Assembly (NCBI GenBank): GCA_021234155.1
Contig: JAJEKV010000096.1
Span: 3,843,678-3,907,677, forward strand
Reading direction: 5' to 3'
Origin: Isoetes taiwanensis
Taxonomy: Eukaryota > Streptophyta > Lycopodiopsida > Isoetales > Isoetaceae
Length of the DNA stretch: 64,000 nt
The notes under the pieces are model-generated. The model had not been told where the DNA came from. It ran no database searches and was given only the letters and a program-made list of their open reading frames with translations. Numbering within the stretch: position 1 is the first letter of the stretch; every line of letters begins with the position of its first letter. A program made the translations under genes and the position numbers. Positions 53,726 through 64,000 of the stretch are shown piece after piece.

Positions 53726-54389
53726 ACATCGCGGAACCCTCTCATTACGAACCAGTTGAGGAAGCTCAAAATATTTATCAAGTTCGGGGCTCCCCCTGCT
53801 TGAGTGCGCCTCTGTCATCCTACCGAATATGCTGATCCTTGGGGCGACATGACTCTTGATCGGGGACCGGTCATGGCTGCTTTGCTTGACCCTTACGGCT
53901 CCTTGCAATAGAATCCAACGTGTTGATCACTTTTCAGATGGTGAACCTCCCCGCCACTCCTGTTGATGTACATCTTTGTCATGAAGCAACCCTGGCTGGA
54001 TGAAACTTCGGCAACCTCTCTTTTTCACCACGCAAAAGTGCCACGATCTGTTATGCTTCAACGCTGCACATATTGTCGGGACACTGAAGTAATACCTCAT
54101 ATTTAGACTCACGAAGTTGAGATCGTGGGACGTGGGCAACAATCACTGTCGCATTAGTTTTTGCAAATCTTCCGCCCCTTATCGTAACGGGGCCGTCAAA
54201 GCTCGTTCAAAAATTCAAACACATTTTAGCCGGAGCTACTCTGAGAGATCTTGGGGGAATCAACAAAAGCTTGGGGAACTCACCATTCCTACCAAATCTG
54301 ATGCAAGACCGGTTTAGCAGCAGCGATCTACGGCTCAACCCTAATTACCGTGATCGCGTCAAAGGCGTAAATTGACAAACTCACCATTG

Positions 54390-55060
54390 CGGGTTTGATC
54401 TATGAGGTCAAACATTCCGGAATGGGTGAGCCCCATCGTCATTGCCCTCAAACACAATGGTAAGATCCGCGTCTGCGTGGACTACCGAAAACTCAATCAG
54501 GCCCGCGGGCGTGATCATTTTCCACTTCCCTTCGCCGGACGGGCTCACGGAAGAGGTTCTTTGGACATGAGATGTACTCCTTCATGGATGGTTTTACGGC
54601 TACAATCGGATCTCCATCAAAGAATCTGATCAATCGAAGACTACTTTCACCACCCGGGTAAAGCACTTTTTTTTGCCTACAAGGTGGTTTCCTTTTGGCT
54701 TATCAAACTCTCCATCCACATTTCAACGCATCATGCTCTCGGTTTTTCATGATTTCATGAAGGAAAATCCCTTCTTACAAATTTTTCAAGATGACTTCTC
54801 GCCTCACAGTTCCATGGCTGACCATTTGGATAAATTGGAACTTCGTCTTCGAAATGTGATGAGTCAGGCATTAGTCTCAATCACGAGAAATGCACCTTTT
54901 CGTCACCTCGGGGAGTTACGTTAGGCCACGTTGTCGATAGCGGTATCACCCGAGATCTGCCAAAATCGGTTATTGTGCTCAAGGCTCAAGCCCCACCAAT
55001 ATCAAGGAGAGACACGCTCTTTCTGGGTAAGGTCAATTATTACTCCACCTTCATTCCCGG
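54390..55060 (+). pseudogene. gypsy reverse transcriptase (degraded)
   Basis: Readable: EWVSPIVIALKHNGKIRVCV, DYRKLNQA, RDHFPLPF, then PFGLSNSPSTFQRIM (54680), QDDFS (in the place of the YxDD box), HEKCTFS, LGHVVDSGI (shifted) and GKVNYYSTFIPGLATIADPI. Domain order is right, but the catalytic box is damaged and at least four frames are used. Confidence 0.85.
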
Positions 55061-55064
55061 ACTA

Positions 55065-55540
55065 GCGACCATTGCAGATCCCATTCATAAACTTACGGTG
55101 GCGAATCCACGGGCTTGGAATTCTAAGGCGGATCTTTCGCTTTCAACGGTTGAAGCTTTTGCTTTTCGGGCCCGGTTCTTGTTCCTCCTCAATGGGACAA
55201 GCCCTTTCATGTTCATGTCGATGTCTCGGCGTTTGCTATTGGAGCTGTTCTTTTCGCAAGAATATGATCGCTGCTTCGACAAAACCAAATCGATCGCCCG
55301 GTAGAAAACTCAATTCTGGCTGGCGCAACTATTCTGCCCGCAGGCGTGAAGCTTTGGGTCTCATTTTTACGTGTCCAACGCTTCCGTCACTACCTTTTGG
55401 GCGATCAAATCAAGTTCTTTGTGGACCACCAAGCACTCCTTTATTTGATCAACAAGTCCACGCCCACCGGGCGCATTGCTCGTTGGGTCCTTCTTCTTCA
55501 AGAATTTGCCCTTTTGAAATTGTTCATAAAGTAGAGGCAA
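55065..55540 (+). pseudogene. gypsy RNase H
   Basis: FHVHVDVSAFAIGAVLF (shifted), then KLWVSFLRVQRFRHYLLGDQ, FFVDHQALLYLINKSTPTGR and IARWVLLLQEF, the standard gypsy RNase H C-terminal part. Followed by LSPDYLSRIP-like linker sense at 55550. Confidence 0.88.
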
Positions 55541-55779
55541 ATCTCATGTTGTCCCCGGATTATCTTTCACGCATCCCACGGATGATCCCTCAACCGGAGT
55601 CTCGGACGCCTTTTCACGATGCTCAACTCTTTTTAGTCGCGGCAACACCACATTGGTTCCATGATTTTCAGCGGTACCTCCTCCTCGGGTGGTCTTCCAC
55701 CGAAGACGAGGCGCTCTCTCCGCCAAGAGGCAATCCCGTCGACATCAATTTCTCTCGCGAGGTCGTGACTACACCATGG

Positions 55780-56931
55780 TTGCGGGGACATCTCTACAAA
55801 AAGGGTAAGGACACCATCAGCCCGTGGCGTGTGTTCTACCTCATGAAGTTCGGATATTGTTGAGAAGCTCATCAAGGGCTAGGTGGTGGTCATTTTCATG
55901 GTGACACCACGGCCGCATAAAATCCTTCTTCTTTGGGTATTTTTTTGGCCCACGCTCTTCAAAGGCAGCTCACACCTGCGCCCCATACGTGTGATGCTTG
56001 CCGGCGTGTGGGACGTACGGCGGCCGTGGCGGCTCTTCCCTTGGCGCCCGGTTGCCCGCTTTACTTCGCCCGACCAAATGGGGAATGGATTTTTGTGGGA
56101 CCCATCGACTCTCTGGCGGCGGCACCCGTGCTTTCGTTACGATACAGTTCTCGCGCGACTATGCTGCAAATGGGCGGAAGCTTGCGCGCTTCCGACAACA
56201 ACGCTGACCCAACGACCGCCGGTCCTTTATCAACAAATCATCGCGATTCGGCTGCCCCCCGAGCTGGTCGGTGATCGTGGTGTCCACTTTATCAATCATA
56301 CCATCAAGGAGCTGACGGATTATCTCCTGATACATCATCACAAGAGCACACCTTACTATCCTCAAGGTAATGGTTTGGCAGAAAGCACCAACAAAACTTT
56401 GGTCACCATTCTCAAGAAAATTTGTGACGCTTCACGCACAGACTGTCAAACAAAACTTCCTACTGTTCTTTGGGCCTACAATACTTGTTTCAAAATTGCT
56501 ACAGGTCACACTCCTTTCAAATTGGTTTATGGTCAGGAGCTCTCATGCCGTTTGAATACATCCTTCCAACACTCCGTTTTCAACTGGCTACTGCTCATAA
56601 TCCACCTGCTGCATTCAAAGAAAGGGTTTATCAATTAGAACAGTTGGATGAACTTCGAAGGGATGCTTATATTCGTGTTCTTCATGGACAACAGTTGCAA
56701 AAATCTTTACATGACAAACGACTGAAGACAAAGACATTCAAAGAAGGAGATTTGGTTCTTTATGATTCTCGGTACAAAAATTTTCCGGGTAAACTTAAGT
56801 TTCGTTGGCTTGGCCCTTATCAAATTGTTCACGTGGTTCGACCTAGCATTTTCCAACTGGCTGAGTTAGATGGCACTCCATTACCTACACTGGTTAATGG
56901 TTTTCGCCTCAAAACATTTCATCACACATAA
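55780..56931 (+). pseudogene. gypsy integrase, Athila/Tat-like C-terminus
   Basis: Zinc-binding part GGGHFHGDTTA and HTCDACRRVGR (55870-56030); core with GDRGVHFINHTIKELTDYLL, HHKSTPYYPQGNGLAESTNK and LPTVLWAYNTCFKIATGHTP; C-terminus FKEGDLVLYDSRYKNFPGKL, FRWLGPYQI and VNGFRLKTFHH. The last motif is typical of Athila/Tat elements; no chromodomain follows, unlike the giant element. The block 56214-56931 needs only one or two shifts. Confidence 0.9.
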
Positions 56932-57918
56932 AGTGACAATCAACAAAGCAGTCTGAGTTCAAGAAGCAAACACCACGGATAGTGACTAAACGGTGGCATA
57001 TTATATTATAAGTGGATATTTTTACAAAATGCGGGCCTGACCCGACTAATTCGCTATGGGCACCGTCCTATATACAAAAAGCGGGCTCGAGCCCTATCTA
57101 CTAAAACCCTAAGAGGAAAAACCCTCTACCGGGTTGGGCAGAGGTAATGCGGAGAGGAGGTGGTAGAGGTTCTGCTTTCGGGGTCCCAGCGGTGCGAGAA
57201 CCACCTCCATCCCGTTGGTCATAAGTCGGGATGTTCAGCCATCGGGGAGCACCAGCCATCCATTCGCGACGCCACGGTTGTGGCGGCGCCTACGAGTCCG
57301 CACAATTCATTTTCAGGTGATCCACTCTTGACAGTTAGTCGGCATGGTGCAACCCTCGTTCAAACCAGCATCCGCCATGCTAAGCGCCATCGAATGTCTT
57401 CGCTTCACTCCCGGTTCGTCTTATATAGCCAACCGAGGAACTGCTAGTCGAGGTGGACCAATCAGAAATTCGCCAACGTGTTTGCAATGCAAGGCTCTTT
57501 CTAAATTGAGAATCTTTTCTCCCGCCGCCTATCTAGCCCGGGTACCCTCTGACACATTCGTTTTAATGATATCCCACTTCAAGTTGCCAGCATTAAATGC
57601 CATTGCTTCTTTTCATACCCGTCAAGCATTAATATGTGTCATTTGGCCACCTGTCACATCTGATCCTTCTCTCACGTCTCATCCACACCGTTCATTGCTT
57701 CTCCCTTAAGTTGTTTGGGGACTTATCCAAATTTTTGCCTCTTAATCCCCTCCTTGGCATCTTTCGACACACAGCACCATCAAGCGGCTCTGATTTAAGC
57801 CCTCATCATGCCCTTTAAGCCTCAATTGCGGCGCCCTAAACCTTTTAGATCTCTCTGCGCCCCGTTCTCCGTTCTCCGCCTTCTTCACACAGTTCTTTCT
57901 GTTCCGACGTTTTTCGCC
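56932..57918. other. spacer between integrase and the extra ORF
   Basis: No motif in any frame; 57000-57120 contains A/T-rich DNA and GCGGGCCTGACCCG/GCGGGCTCGAGCCC short repeats. Could hold a promoter for the extra ORF (CTTATATAGCC at 57420). Confidence 0.45.
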
Positions 57919-59710
57919 ATGGCCACTCTCAAGCTTTCTACACTTCAAGCTTCTGCTCCAAGGGATGCGACTCTTTTCGGGTCTGTGTCTTTTTTGACGC
58001 CCACCTTTCGAGAGGCCCTTGTTGGTGCGAGTCGGGGAAGTTCTTGAGCGCATACAAGCTTTACGAATTTTCAAAATGGAGCTCCGGCCCCAAATCGAGC
58101 AATTGCTAGTTCATAGCACACATCGTCAACAGCCCGGAAGGATTTGCTACGGTGGTCGATGGCACCACCATTTTACTTACTCAGCATTTGATTTCTGAGG
58201 TATTCCACATCCCTTTGCCAAAACCTGCTGTTTCTTGGGCTGCTTTACAGGACATAGACGTCACTCAGTTTGGCGCTCCTGCTTATCAAGCAAACCAGCA
58301 TCGCCTCACCAATATTGCCAAACCACATGAGACTTTTGTGAAGTTTCTGTGGAGAAAATTGCTTGGGCATTCCATTAAGAACACCCACATCAATAAGCCG
58401 TTTTACAATATGGTCATCACTGCCATCCACTCCAATATGAATATTGATTGGCCACAGCTTTTATTCTATCGCCTTCTTCAAGAAGTAGATCGCATCCGGG
58501 CTACTCCCTCCTCTGTCTCTGAAATTTCCGTGGGAGGCCATCTACAAGCCCTAATTCGTCATTATCTTCCTGTTCTTGAGAGCCCTTCCACTTCCCATAC
58601 CTCCACTCAGCGCTCTCGGCATTCCCAGCATCAAACTCAACAAGCTGTACCATCACACCAGGCCTCCCCTCGTCCTGTTCAACCTCAGGCTGTGCATGTT
58701 ACTGTATCTTCTTCCTCCTCTGAGGCCACGCCTGTCAATTCCTGCCATGCTTCTCAACACTCTCAGACACAGCAGCAACAGGGCCCTGTGCCTCCCCATC
58801 CTCGACAGCTCCTGTACCAATTCCAGCAAGATGTTCAAGCCGCTGCCATGCAATTACAAGCATCGGGGAAGCTCTCTCATGGACTGGTGTTCAGCGCCCC
58901 ACGGAGGCTTCGATCTTTGTTCAAAGAGACCTTCAAAGGCGCCACTGCCCGATTCAAACTTTGGAGACCAACCTTCAAGACAAGCGCGGCGTCTCTATTA
59001 CAGCCCGTATTGACCTCACAAGTGCTTTCGAGGAACGGACTAGCCTCCTTACATATCGGCGAGGCTCGGCTCCAAACCCAAATTCGAGTTATTGGAACAA
59101 AACAAGTCCAAAGATACTCTCCTGGGTGAAAAGGAGAAACACATTGCTAAGCTCGATACTTTGTACTCTGAGCTTTGTGACAATTACAACACTCAAGTTC
59201 AAAACCTAACGGAGCATGAAACTCGACTCACCTCCCTTGAAGCTCAGCACACCACGCTTAAATCAGTTAACGTCCCTCGGACTTCAATTTGTTGGAGGTT
59301 CGAAACAAAAAGTCATCGATGATCGAGATTGCCACCCACGCCTCCATACTCACGGGCAATCCTCTTCACATGCCACGCTTCCTGGTAAACGGGTCCGTGA
59401 TCAGTCCCGTCTTTTGTTAGAACAGGAGAATCGGATCCGTGACCTTGAACATCAGCTCCAGCAAGCAGTTCAATCTGCTGAGGAAGCCCAACACAAACAG
59501 GAGGGATATCTTGAAATTGCTACCAACATCCCGGTGGACTTCTATACTCCTTCCAGCTATCTAGATTATGTGGTGGCCCGACGGCACCTCTTTCTTTTGA
59601 AGTGGTACGCGGCCAATGGCCAAGTTCATCAACCGCCGTTCCACAGTGTGGACTTCCTTCGGATCTGGCCGGATCTTTCTATCTTCTTATATTATAATGT
59701 TATACCGTAA
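57919..59710 (+). pseudogene. extra ORF after integrase (plant retrotransposon-type, coiled coil)
   Basis: Starts MATLKLSTLQASAPRDATLF; after two shifts the long frame 58152-59129 has VDGTTILLTQHLISEVFHIP, HETFVKFLWRKLLGHSIKN and HINKPFYNMVITAIHSNMNI, resembling the 'putative plant transposon protein' domain found beside gypsy pol genes. A Gln/Ser/Pro-rich linker follows, then a coiled coil (EKEKHIAKLDTLYSELCDNY; LEQENRIRDLEHQLQQAVQ) and a C-terminal block ending FLYYNVIP. No enzyme motif. Role unknown; similar ORFs occur downstream of integrase in Tat/Athila lineages. Confidence 0.6.
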
Positions 59711-60839
59711 GTGCGTAGTGCACCGCGCCCTAAATTGGGCGGCCCAGATTGATTTATGCAACGTGGCATCATCTTGCACTTTCATTTTAACTTATCTTTT
59801 TGTCGCGTGGTCAACGCACCCTAAAAGTTCGGCAACCCATGACCAAGCAAGCAAAACTCTGCTTAGGCGATGGCAATCTCCTCTTCAGCTCTTGGTGATG
59901 GCAGCTTTGGAGAGGACAGAACGGATATACTGCGGCTATAGCTATGGCGGCCTGCTATGATCAAGGCGGTTGGGATTACCATAACTGAAGGTTCAGAGAT
60001 AAAGAAATAAGGTTTCTTCAAGGGTCAGTTATCCCCTGTTGCTTTTATGGAGCCTTTGCTTTAGAAATCTCGAACTGGAGAGATCTGGCCAGTAAAATCA
60101 CGGCGAGCAGAGCTGGCCAGTTGTTCCTGTAGACATTGCTTTCTTTGGAGTTTAGGGTTTTCCAAATTCGTTTCTAGCATTGAAGTTATGCTTCTGGATG
60201 GGAAAAACCAAAATTCATTTTCAGCATTGAGGTTATGCTTGCTGGACGGAAAAAATGACAGAAAGGGTCGGACAGGAGAATCCAACGATCAGAAAGCTCG
60301 GTACATATAGATCTAGATGCTGGTCTGAAACGACTGCTTTGAAGAAGAGTATTGCTCTGGCATCTACAGGACATGGCTTTAGAGCCAGACATACGATATG
60401 AATGCTTCTGGAAGAGACCTGTGATGCTTCTGGAAGAGACCTCTGGGAACTTCTCTGCCCCATTCTACAAGCTAGGTAATGCTTTCCAATATAGATGAAA
60501 TAGTTTACGTTATTTGTTTTCTTCTACTGCATATACCTTTGCAGACCTTCCTTTAAAATTTGTATTAAATGAAATATTTATCAAGCGTCTGTAGTCTTCA
60601 TTGTTGTTTGTTAAGGGAAAGGGGAGTCTATGTGTGACGTCTTCAACCTTGGACACCAAACAGAGCTTCCAGACCAGAAGCCTTATTTGCTTAGAGGAGC
60701 TCTAGAAACATTCCTATTGTTCAGATTGCTTGCACGATATTGTTGTTTATTTATTATTACGCAAAGATTTTCAACAGGTGTTGATTGAAAGGGATAACCA
60801 TGGCATACTAATCAGCCAAATGTGCCAATCTCTCAGGCC
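59711..60839. other. non-coding, right flank of the gypsy element
   Basis: No LTR copy of 50399 and no motif seen. 60390-60450 has a short duplication (TGCTTCTGGAAGAGACCT twice). Confidence 0.45.
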
Positions 60840-60941
60840 TTTCCAGAATCATCAAGACATGGTAAGTTTACATGTACTTGCACTTCATCCTTTCCAGAAT
60901 CATCAAGACATAGTAAGTTTACATGTACTTGCACTTCATCT
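60840..60941 (+). repeat. tandem duplication, 51-bp period
   Basis: TTCCAGAATCATCAAGACAT begins each copy (60841, 60892) and CATGTACTTGCACTTCATC ends each. 51 bp is 17 codons, so the overlapping + frame (FQNHQDMVSLHVLALHP twice) stays open. Confidence 0.9.
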
Positions 60942-61019
60942 TTAATGTTTTGTGTCCATTCTGTTTAGAGTAGGTGCAATGCTTATTTTATTTTATATAC
61001 GGAAACGTGCATTTATATA

Positions 61020-61190
61020 ATGGAAGTGATCATTTTAACAGGACATGCTGCCTTTAAGATTGATGGAGGGATGATAGCTCAGAAATTAAGCGAAATATTG
61101 CCAAAGAAGTACGTGCAATGCATGACAGCAAGGGAGTTATCTCCAAGGTTGGATGTGAAGAAGTTGGAATTGAATTTAGTGACCATGTTT
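61020..61190 (+). CDS. candidate coding exon, unidentified
   Basis: Open frame with AFKIDGGMIAQKLSEILPKK and MTARELSPRLDVKKLELNL after an AACAG acceptor-like site. Balanced composition and helix-like spacing suggest genuine protein sequence, but I do not recognise it and no partner exon is certain. Confidence 0.35.
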
Positions 61191-61584
61191 GTGCTACAAA
61201 TTGTACTACTTTGTTGTTCTAGATAGCACATTCTGTCAACAGTAGGCATGTTTGTGGTAAGTAAGTGCTTCCAATATCCAAAACCATTTGGGGTTCAATT
61301 CTTCTACATATCTACAATCTAATATATCACAATGCAGGCAGCGCCTTTCTCAGGGCATATGTTGTTCCATATGATCACTGGATGTACATGTATGGAGGTC
61401 CTATATTCTCTTTCTTTTTGTTACTTAATTTTTAAGATCACAAAGGTTGCATCAGACATTCTACATAATCATTACATATAGATGCTTTCTTGTGCTGGCA
61501 GGACAGCAAATAGCATGATTTAATCCCAGGAGCTGTACTTTGGATTCATAGAGTCATCAATTTAGAAGCTAAGTCTGGTTGCAG

Positions 61585-61653
61585 GAATTTTCCAAACATC
61601 GTGTGCCAATTTGGAGAGCTGGCTGCAAGGAATGTTGTTCCATATAAACCGTG
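61585..61653 (+). CDS. candidate 69-bp exon, unidentified
   Basis: Bounded by TTGCAG| and |GTATGT, encodes NFPNIVCQFGELAARNVVPY then KPW. The end resembles the segment at 61365-61390 (VVPYDHW), which also follows an AG. Both may derive from one duplicated exon. Confidence 0.35.
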
Positions 61654-62267
61654 GTATGTAGTACTTCTCATAAATTTGCAATTGCAGCATGTTAGTATAT
61701 AAGGTTAACAAGAAGTCACTGTGCAAGTTCCTCAGAGGGTGCAATTCTTCCATATGGTCTTGACTCTATTTTCCATGCCATGGATCCAGTTCTACACTTC
61801 ATCAGTGTCTAGGCATATTATCCTTGCTGTGATTCTCACACTTGGAGCTTACAATTCGAATAACAGTTTATACATTTGGCACAAGCCAATCTACTGCCAC
61901 ATATCTAGGTTCAATGTAGAAAATATTTTGATGTTCCTCTAATAGCACCATAGATATTATTGTTTATGACTTTGGGCCGTTTGCAAGTACATGTGTACAA
62001 GTATAAGCTTATGAACAATTAATGAAATAGTTGCAGCAACTAGATATGCTCGAGCAAATGGCATGTGATGAGGTACTTTACAACTTTTGTAACAGTCTTC
62101 GTTCTTTTTAATACATCTCGGCAGGCAGACATTGTAGTTCTTACCAATACAAGCATGCCTGAGTGTGAGACGTGGATCTGGTTGTTCAATTGGTTGCATC
62201 ACTTATTGTACATGTACTTAGTGGAAGTTTGATACACTTATTGGTTGCATCAATTGTACATGTACTT

Positions 62268-62313
62268 ATTGGAACCTTGATATTGATACACTGGAACCTT
62301 GATATTGATACAC
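62268..62313. repeat. 22-bp tandem duplication
   Basis: GGAACCTTGATATTGATACACT occurs twice in a row. Confidence 0.85.
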
Positions 62314-62430
62314 TGAATGACCAATTCAAACATTTGGAATTCTTTATTTGAGTCAAGTGTTTAGCTGAATGACCAATGCAAAATCAAACTATATAACCTT
62401 GAAGGTGCTAATTGCAATGTTATGGTAAAA

Positions 62431-62465
62431 CTAGTAAGGGTGCCCAGCGCTGCTGGGCATAAGTT
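62431..62465 (-). mobile_element. Helitron 3' terminus, same family as 9347-12234
   Basis: On the - strand: ACTTATGCCCAGC-AGC-GCTGGGCA, six bases, CTAG, then T. It is identical to the 12201-12234 end except for one base in the loop. The element body would run to the right (higher coordinates); its 5' TC end was not found, so it may extend past the window or be truncated. Confidence 0.85.
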
Positions 62466-62535
62466 CGAAGTCTATAAATGTTTTGATTGCAATGAGGAAA
62501 GTGTGCAGTAACCTTTTTTTTAACAAAAATGTCCA

Positions 62536-62572
62536 AACATAGTAACAGTGCACAGCGTTGCTCGGGATTAGT
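62536..62572 (-). mobile_element. degenerate relative of the Helitron terminus
   Basis: The - strand reads ACTAATCCCGAGCAACGCTG and TGCACTGTTACTATG, a mismatched version of the same hairpin and tail about 105 bp from the intact end. Either an older nested copy or a duplicated end. Confidence 0.5.
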
Positions 62573-62699
62573 TTGAACCTTGTAAAGTTATAAGAAGAAT
62601 GAGAAGAGAGTGTAGTATAAACTCGAGAGTGTAGTATAAACTCTACAGTTGAACTCTTATTCTTGACATCTTTTATTGTTGGCATGGCAATATGTGAGC

Positions 62700-64000
62700 G
62701 AGCTTAGATAGGGGAGAGCATTGCTAGGTTGCGTTCTTCGTGTTTGCATTAAAGAAATTGATTTCTTAACTTGTTGCAAAATTGAGCCATTTAAACGGAT
62801 TCACTTCAACCATTGCTTCTAACACATAAACTTCAATGCATATGTTTATCTTGCATAGAACTTCTTCTATGAAGAGATTGAGGTTCACAGCTTTTAGCAG
62901 GGACTGGTGCCTGATTTAGATTTATGCATTTATGCATCTTAGTTCCTGATTTAGAATATGTAAGTCATTGCATTTTCCAGTCTCAAATGTTTGAGCCAAA
63001 TATGATGGCTAGTTTACAATTGTTCACAAACATTTCTCATCTCAAGTTAAGGACAATCAATGAGACACAAATCATGGAGAATACTACAGATGCAAATATT
63101 TTTGGCAATCTTATGGTCCTCTCCATATGTAAAAGACACCATAAATGGTTCCATATCAATAGGCCTTTGGTGCTTGTAAATTGGTGCATCTTCTCTCTAG
63201 TTCCACATTCTCATACATTCTGTTGAAGGCTTGTAATATATTCTACGCCTCCTTGAAATAACAGGGCATGGCCTACGGGATGAATCATGCAATTGTTACG
63301 ATCCGTGGTTGGCTCAAAACCATGCCACTTGATTTGTGCGAAATACCGGATACCAAGAGCCCCTGATCCACTAAGTCAGCGTGCTTACATGCGAGAACCA
63401 CGAGAGAACACAGAGGAATGTGGCATTGTTTAGTTTCACACCCTCAATTTGCGTTTCCTTGAAACAAAGGAATGTGACATTGTACATTGTTTGGTTTCCC
63501 ACCCTCAACTTGCATTTTCTTGGACCAGTTTAATGCAAGTGCACCTTTGCCATAGTGCAAGTGCACCTTTGCCATGCTCTGCATAACTTCCTACCATTCG
63601 CCCAAGATATAACATCTCGTTTAGACATCTTGCTTTCAAGATGGTGATAATGTGAAATAATTTTGCATGGAGTCCCCTTGGCTCATGCTATTGTAAAAGC
63701 TGTAGACTCAAATTCTCATTGCCATGTTCGTTATGAGCCTCGAAAATTGCATTCCAATTAACATGGTTTTACCAGATTAGCAAAGGCAACATTTGCTTCC
63801 ACTAAGTGACCAGAAGAAGTGAATACTCGAATAAGATGGCTTGCTAGCACCCCAATGCAATTAAGGCCACTTTATACAATAAGAGAATAGAGATTCTTTT
63901 CAAATATAAAATCTTTCTGAGGATTTGTACACACATGGATGATGTGGTAGGCAAGATCTCTAGATATGGAAATTCCTTGTTCCTGTAAAAACTTCACAGA
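62700..64000. other. non-coding right edge with small tandem duplications
   Basis: 63416-63528 carries two ~55-bp units (GGAATGTG(G/A)CATTG ... CACCCTCAA(T/C)TTGC); 63535-63575 repeats AGTGCACCTTTGCCAT. No gene recognised. Confidence 0.5.

Noticed and set aside
62591..62650. Helitron 5' end on the - strand near the GAGTGTAGTATAAACTC duplication
   Set aside because: Does not match TCCTATATTATAAT and lacks a clear A^T junction; not enough to close the element.

Overview
The window is plant nuclear DNA and reads like a large, repeat-rich fern genome (inference). The PPR remnants resemble those of homosporous ferns, the repeat load is dominated by nested plant LTR elements, and no bacterial operons, rRNA or tRNA genes are visible. 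I found no intact host gene. Most coding sequence is decayed transposon or fragmentary host-like exons, so names below rest on protein motifs read by eye.

Left part (1-15.2 kb): intergenic DNA with paired ubiquitin-interaction-motif exons of a DA1-like protein (- strand), unidentified + strand exons with one membrane segment, and a PPR pseudogene. The PPR gene is split by a 2,888-bp non-autonomous Helitron (9347-12234) whose removal restores the reading frame. A 115-bp palindromic MITE-like element follows.

Middle (15.2-44.5 kb) is a nest. A LINE (reverse transcriptase 15.2-16.3 kb, zinc-binding RT domain 43.1-44.4 kb, poly(A)) was split by one giant - strand Ty3/gypsy chromovirus, 16294-43126 (26.8 kb), bounded by TGTGACG...CGTCACA and the 5-bp duplication AGATG. 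From right to left it has a 5' LTR (itself hit by a 1,860-bp solo LTR), a Met-tRNA-like primer site, two accessory genes A and B, gag, protease, RT, RNase H, integrase, chromodomain, polypurine tract and 3' LTR. Its pol is broken by a 3.75-kb terminal-inverted-repeat element inside RNase H. It is broken again by a ~7.8-kb block carrying a + strand gene of the poorly described 'SDG...HGKG' family.

The standout: accessory gene A encodes a complete but frameshifted histone H3 fold (37890-37615) on a ~335-residue N-terminal extension. A and B each have a TATA box and two ~70-bp palindromes upstream, as if each were its own transcription unit inside the retroelement.

Right part (44.5-64 kb): a four-copy ~850-bp tandem array of a small Pro/Gly-rich gene with GTGACAAA-rich promoters, two copies interrupted by a Ty1/copia pol fragment. 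Next comes a + strand Ty3/gypsy element (about 50.4-59.7 kb) with an extra coiled-coil ORF after integrase. The last 4 kb is low-coding DNA with small tandem duplications and a second copy of the Helitron 3' end on the - strand.
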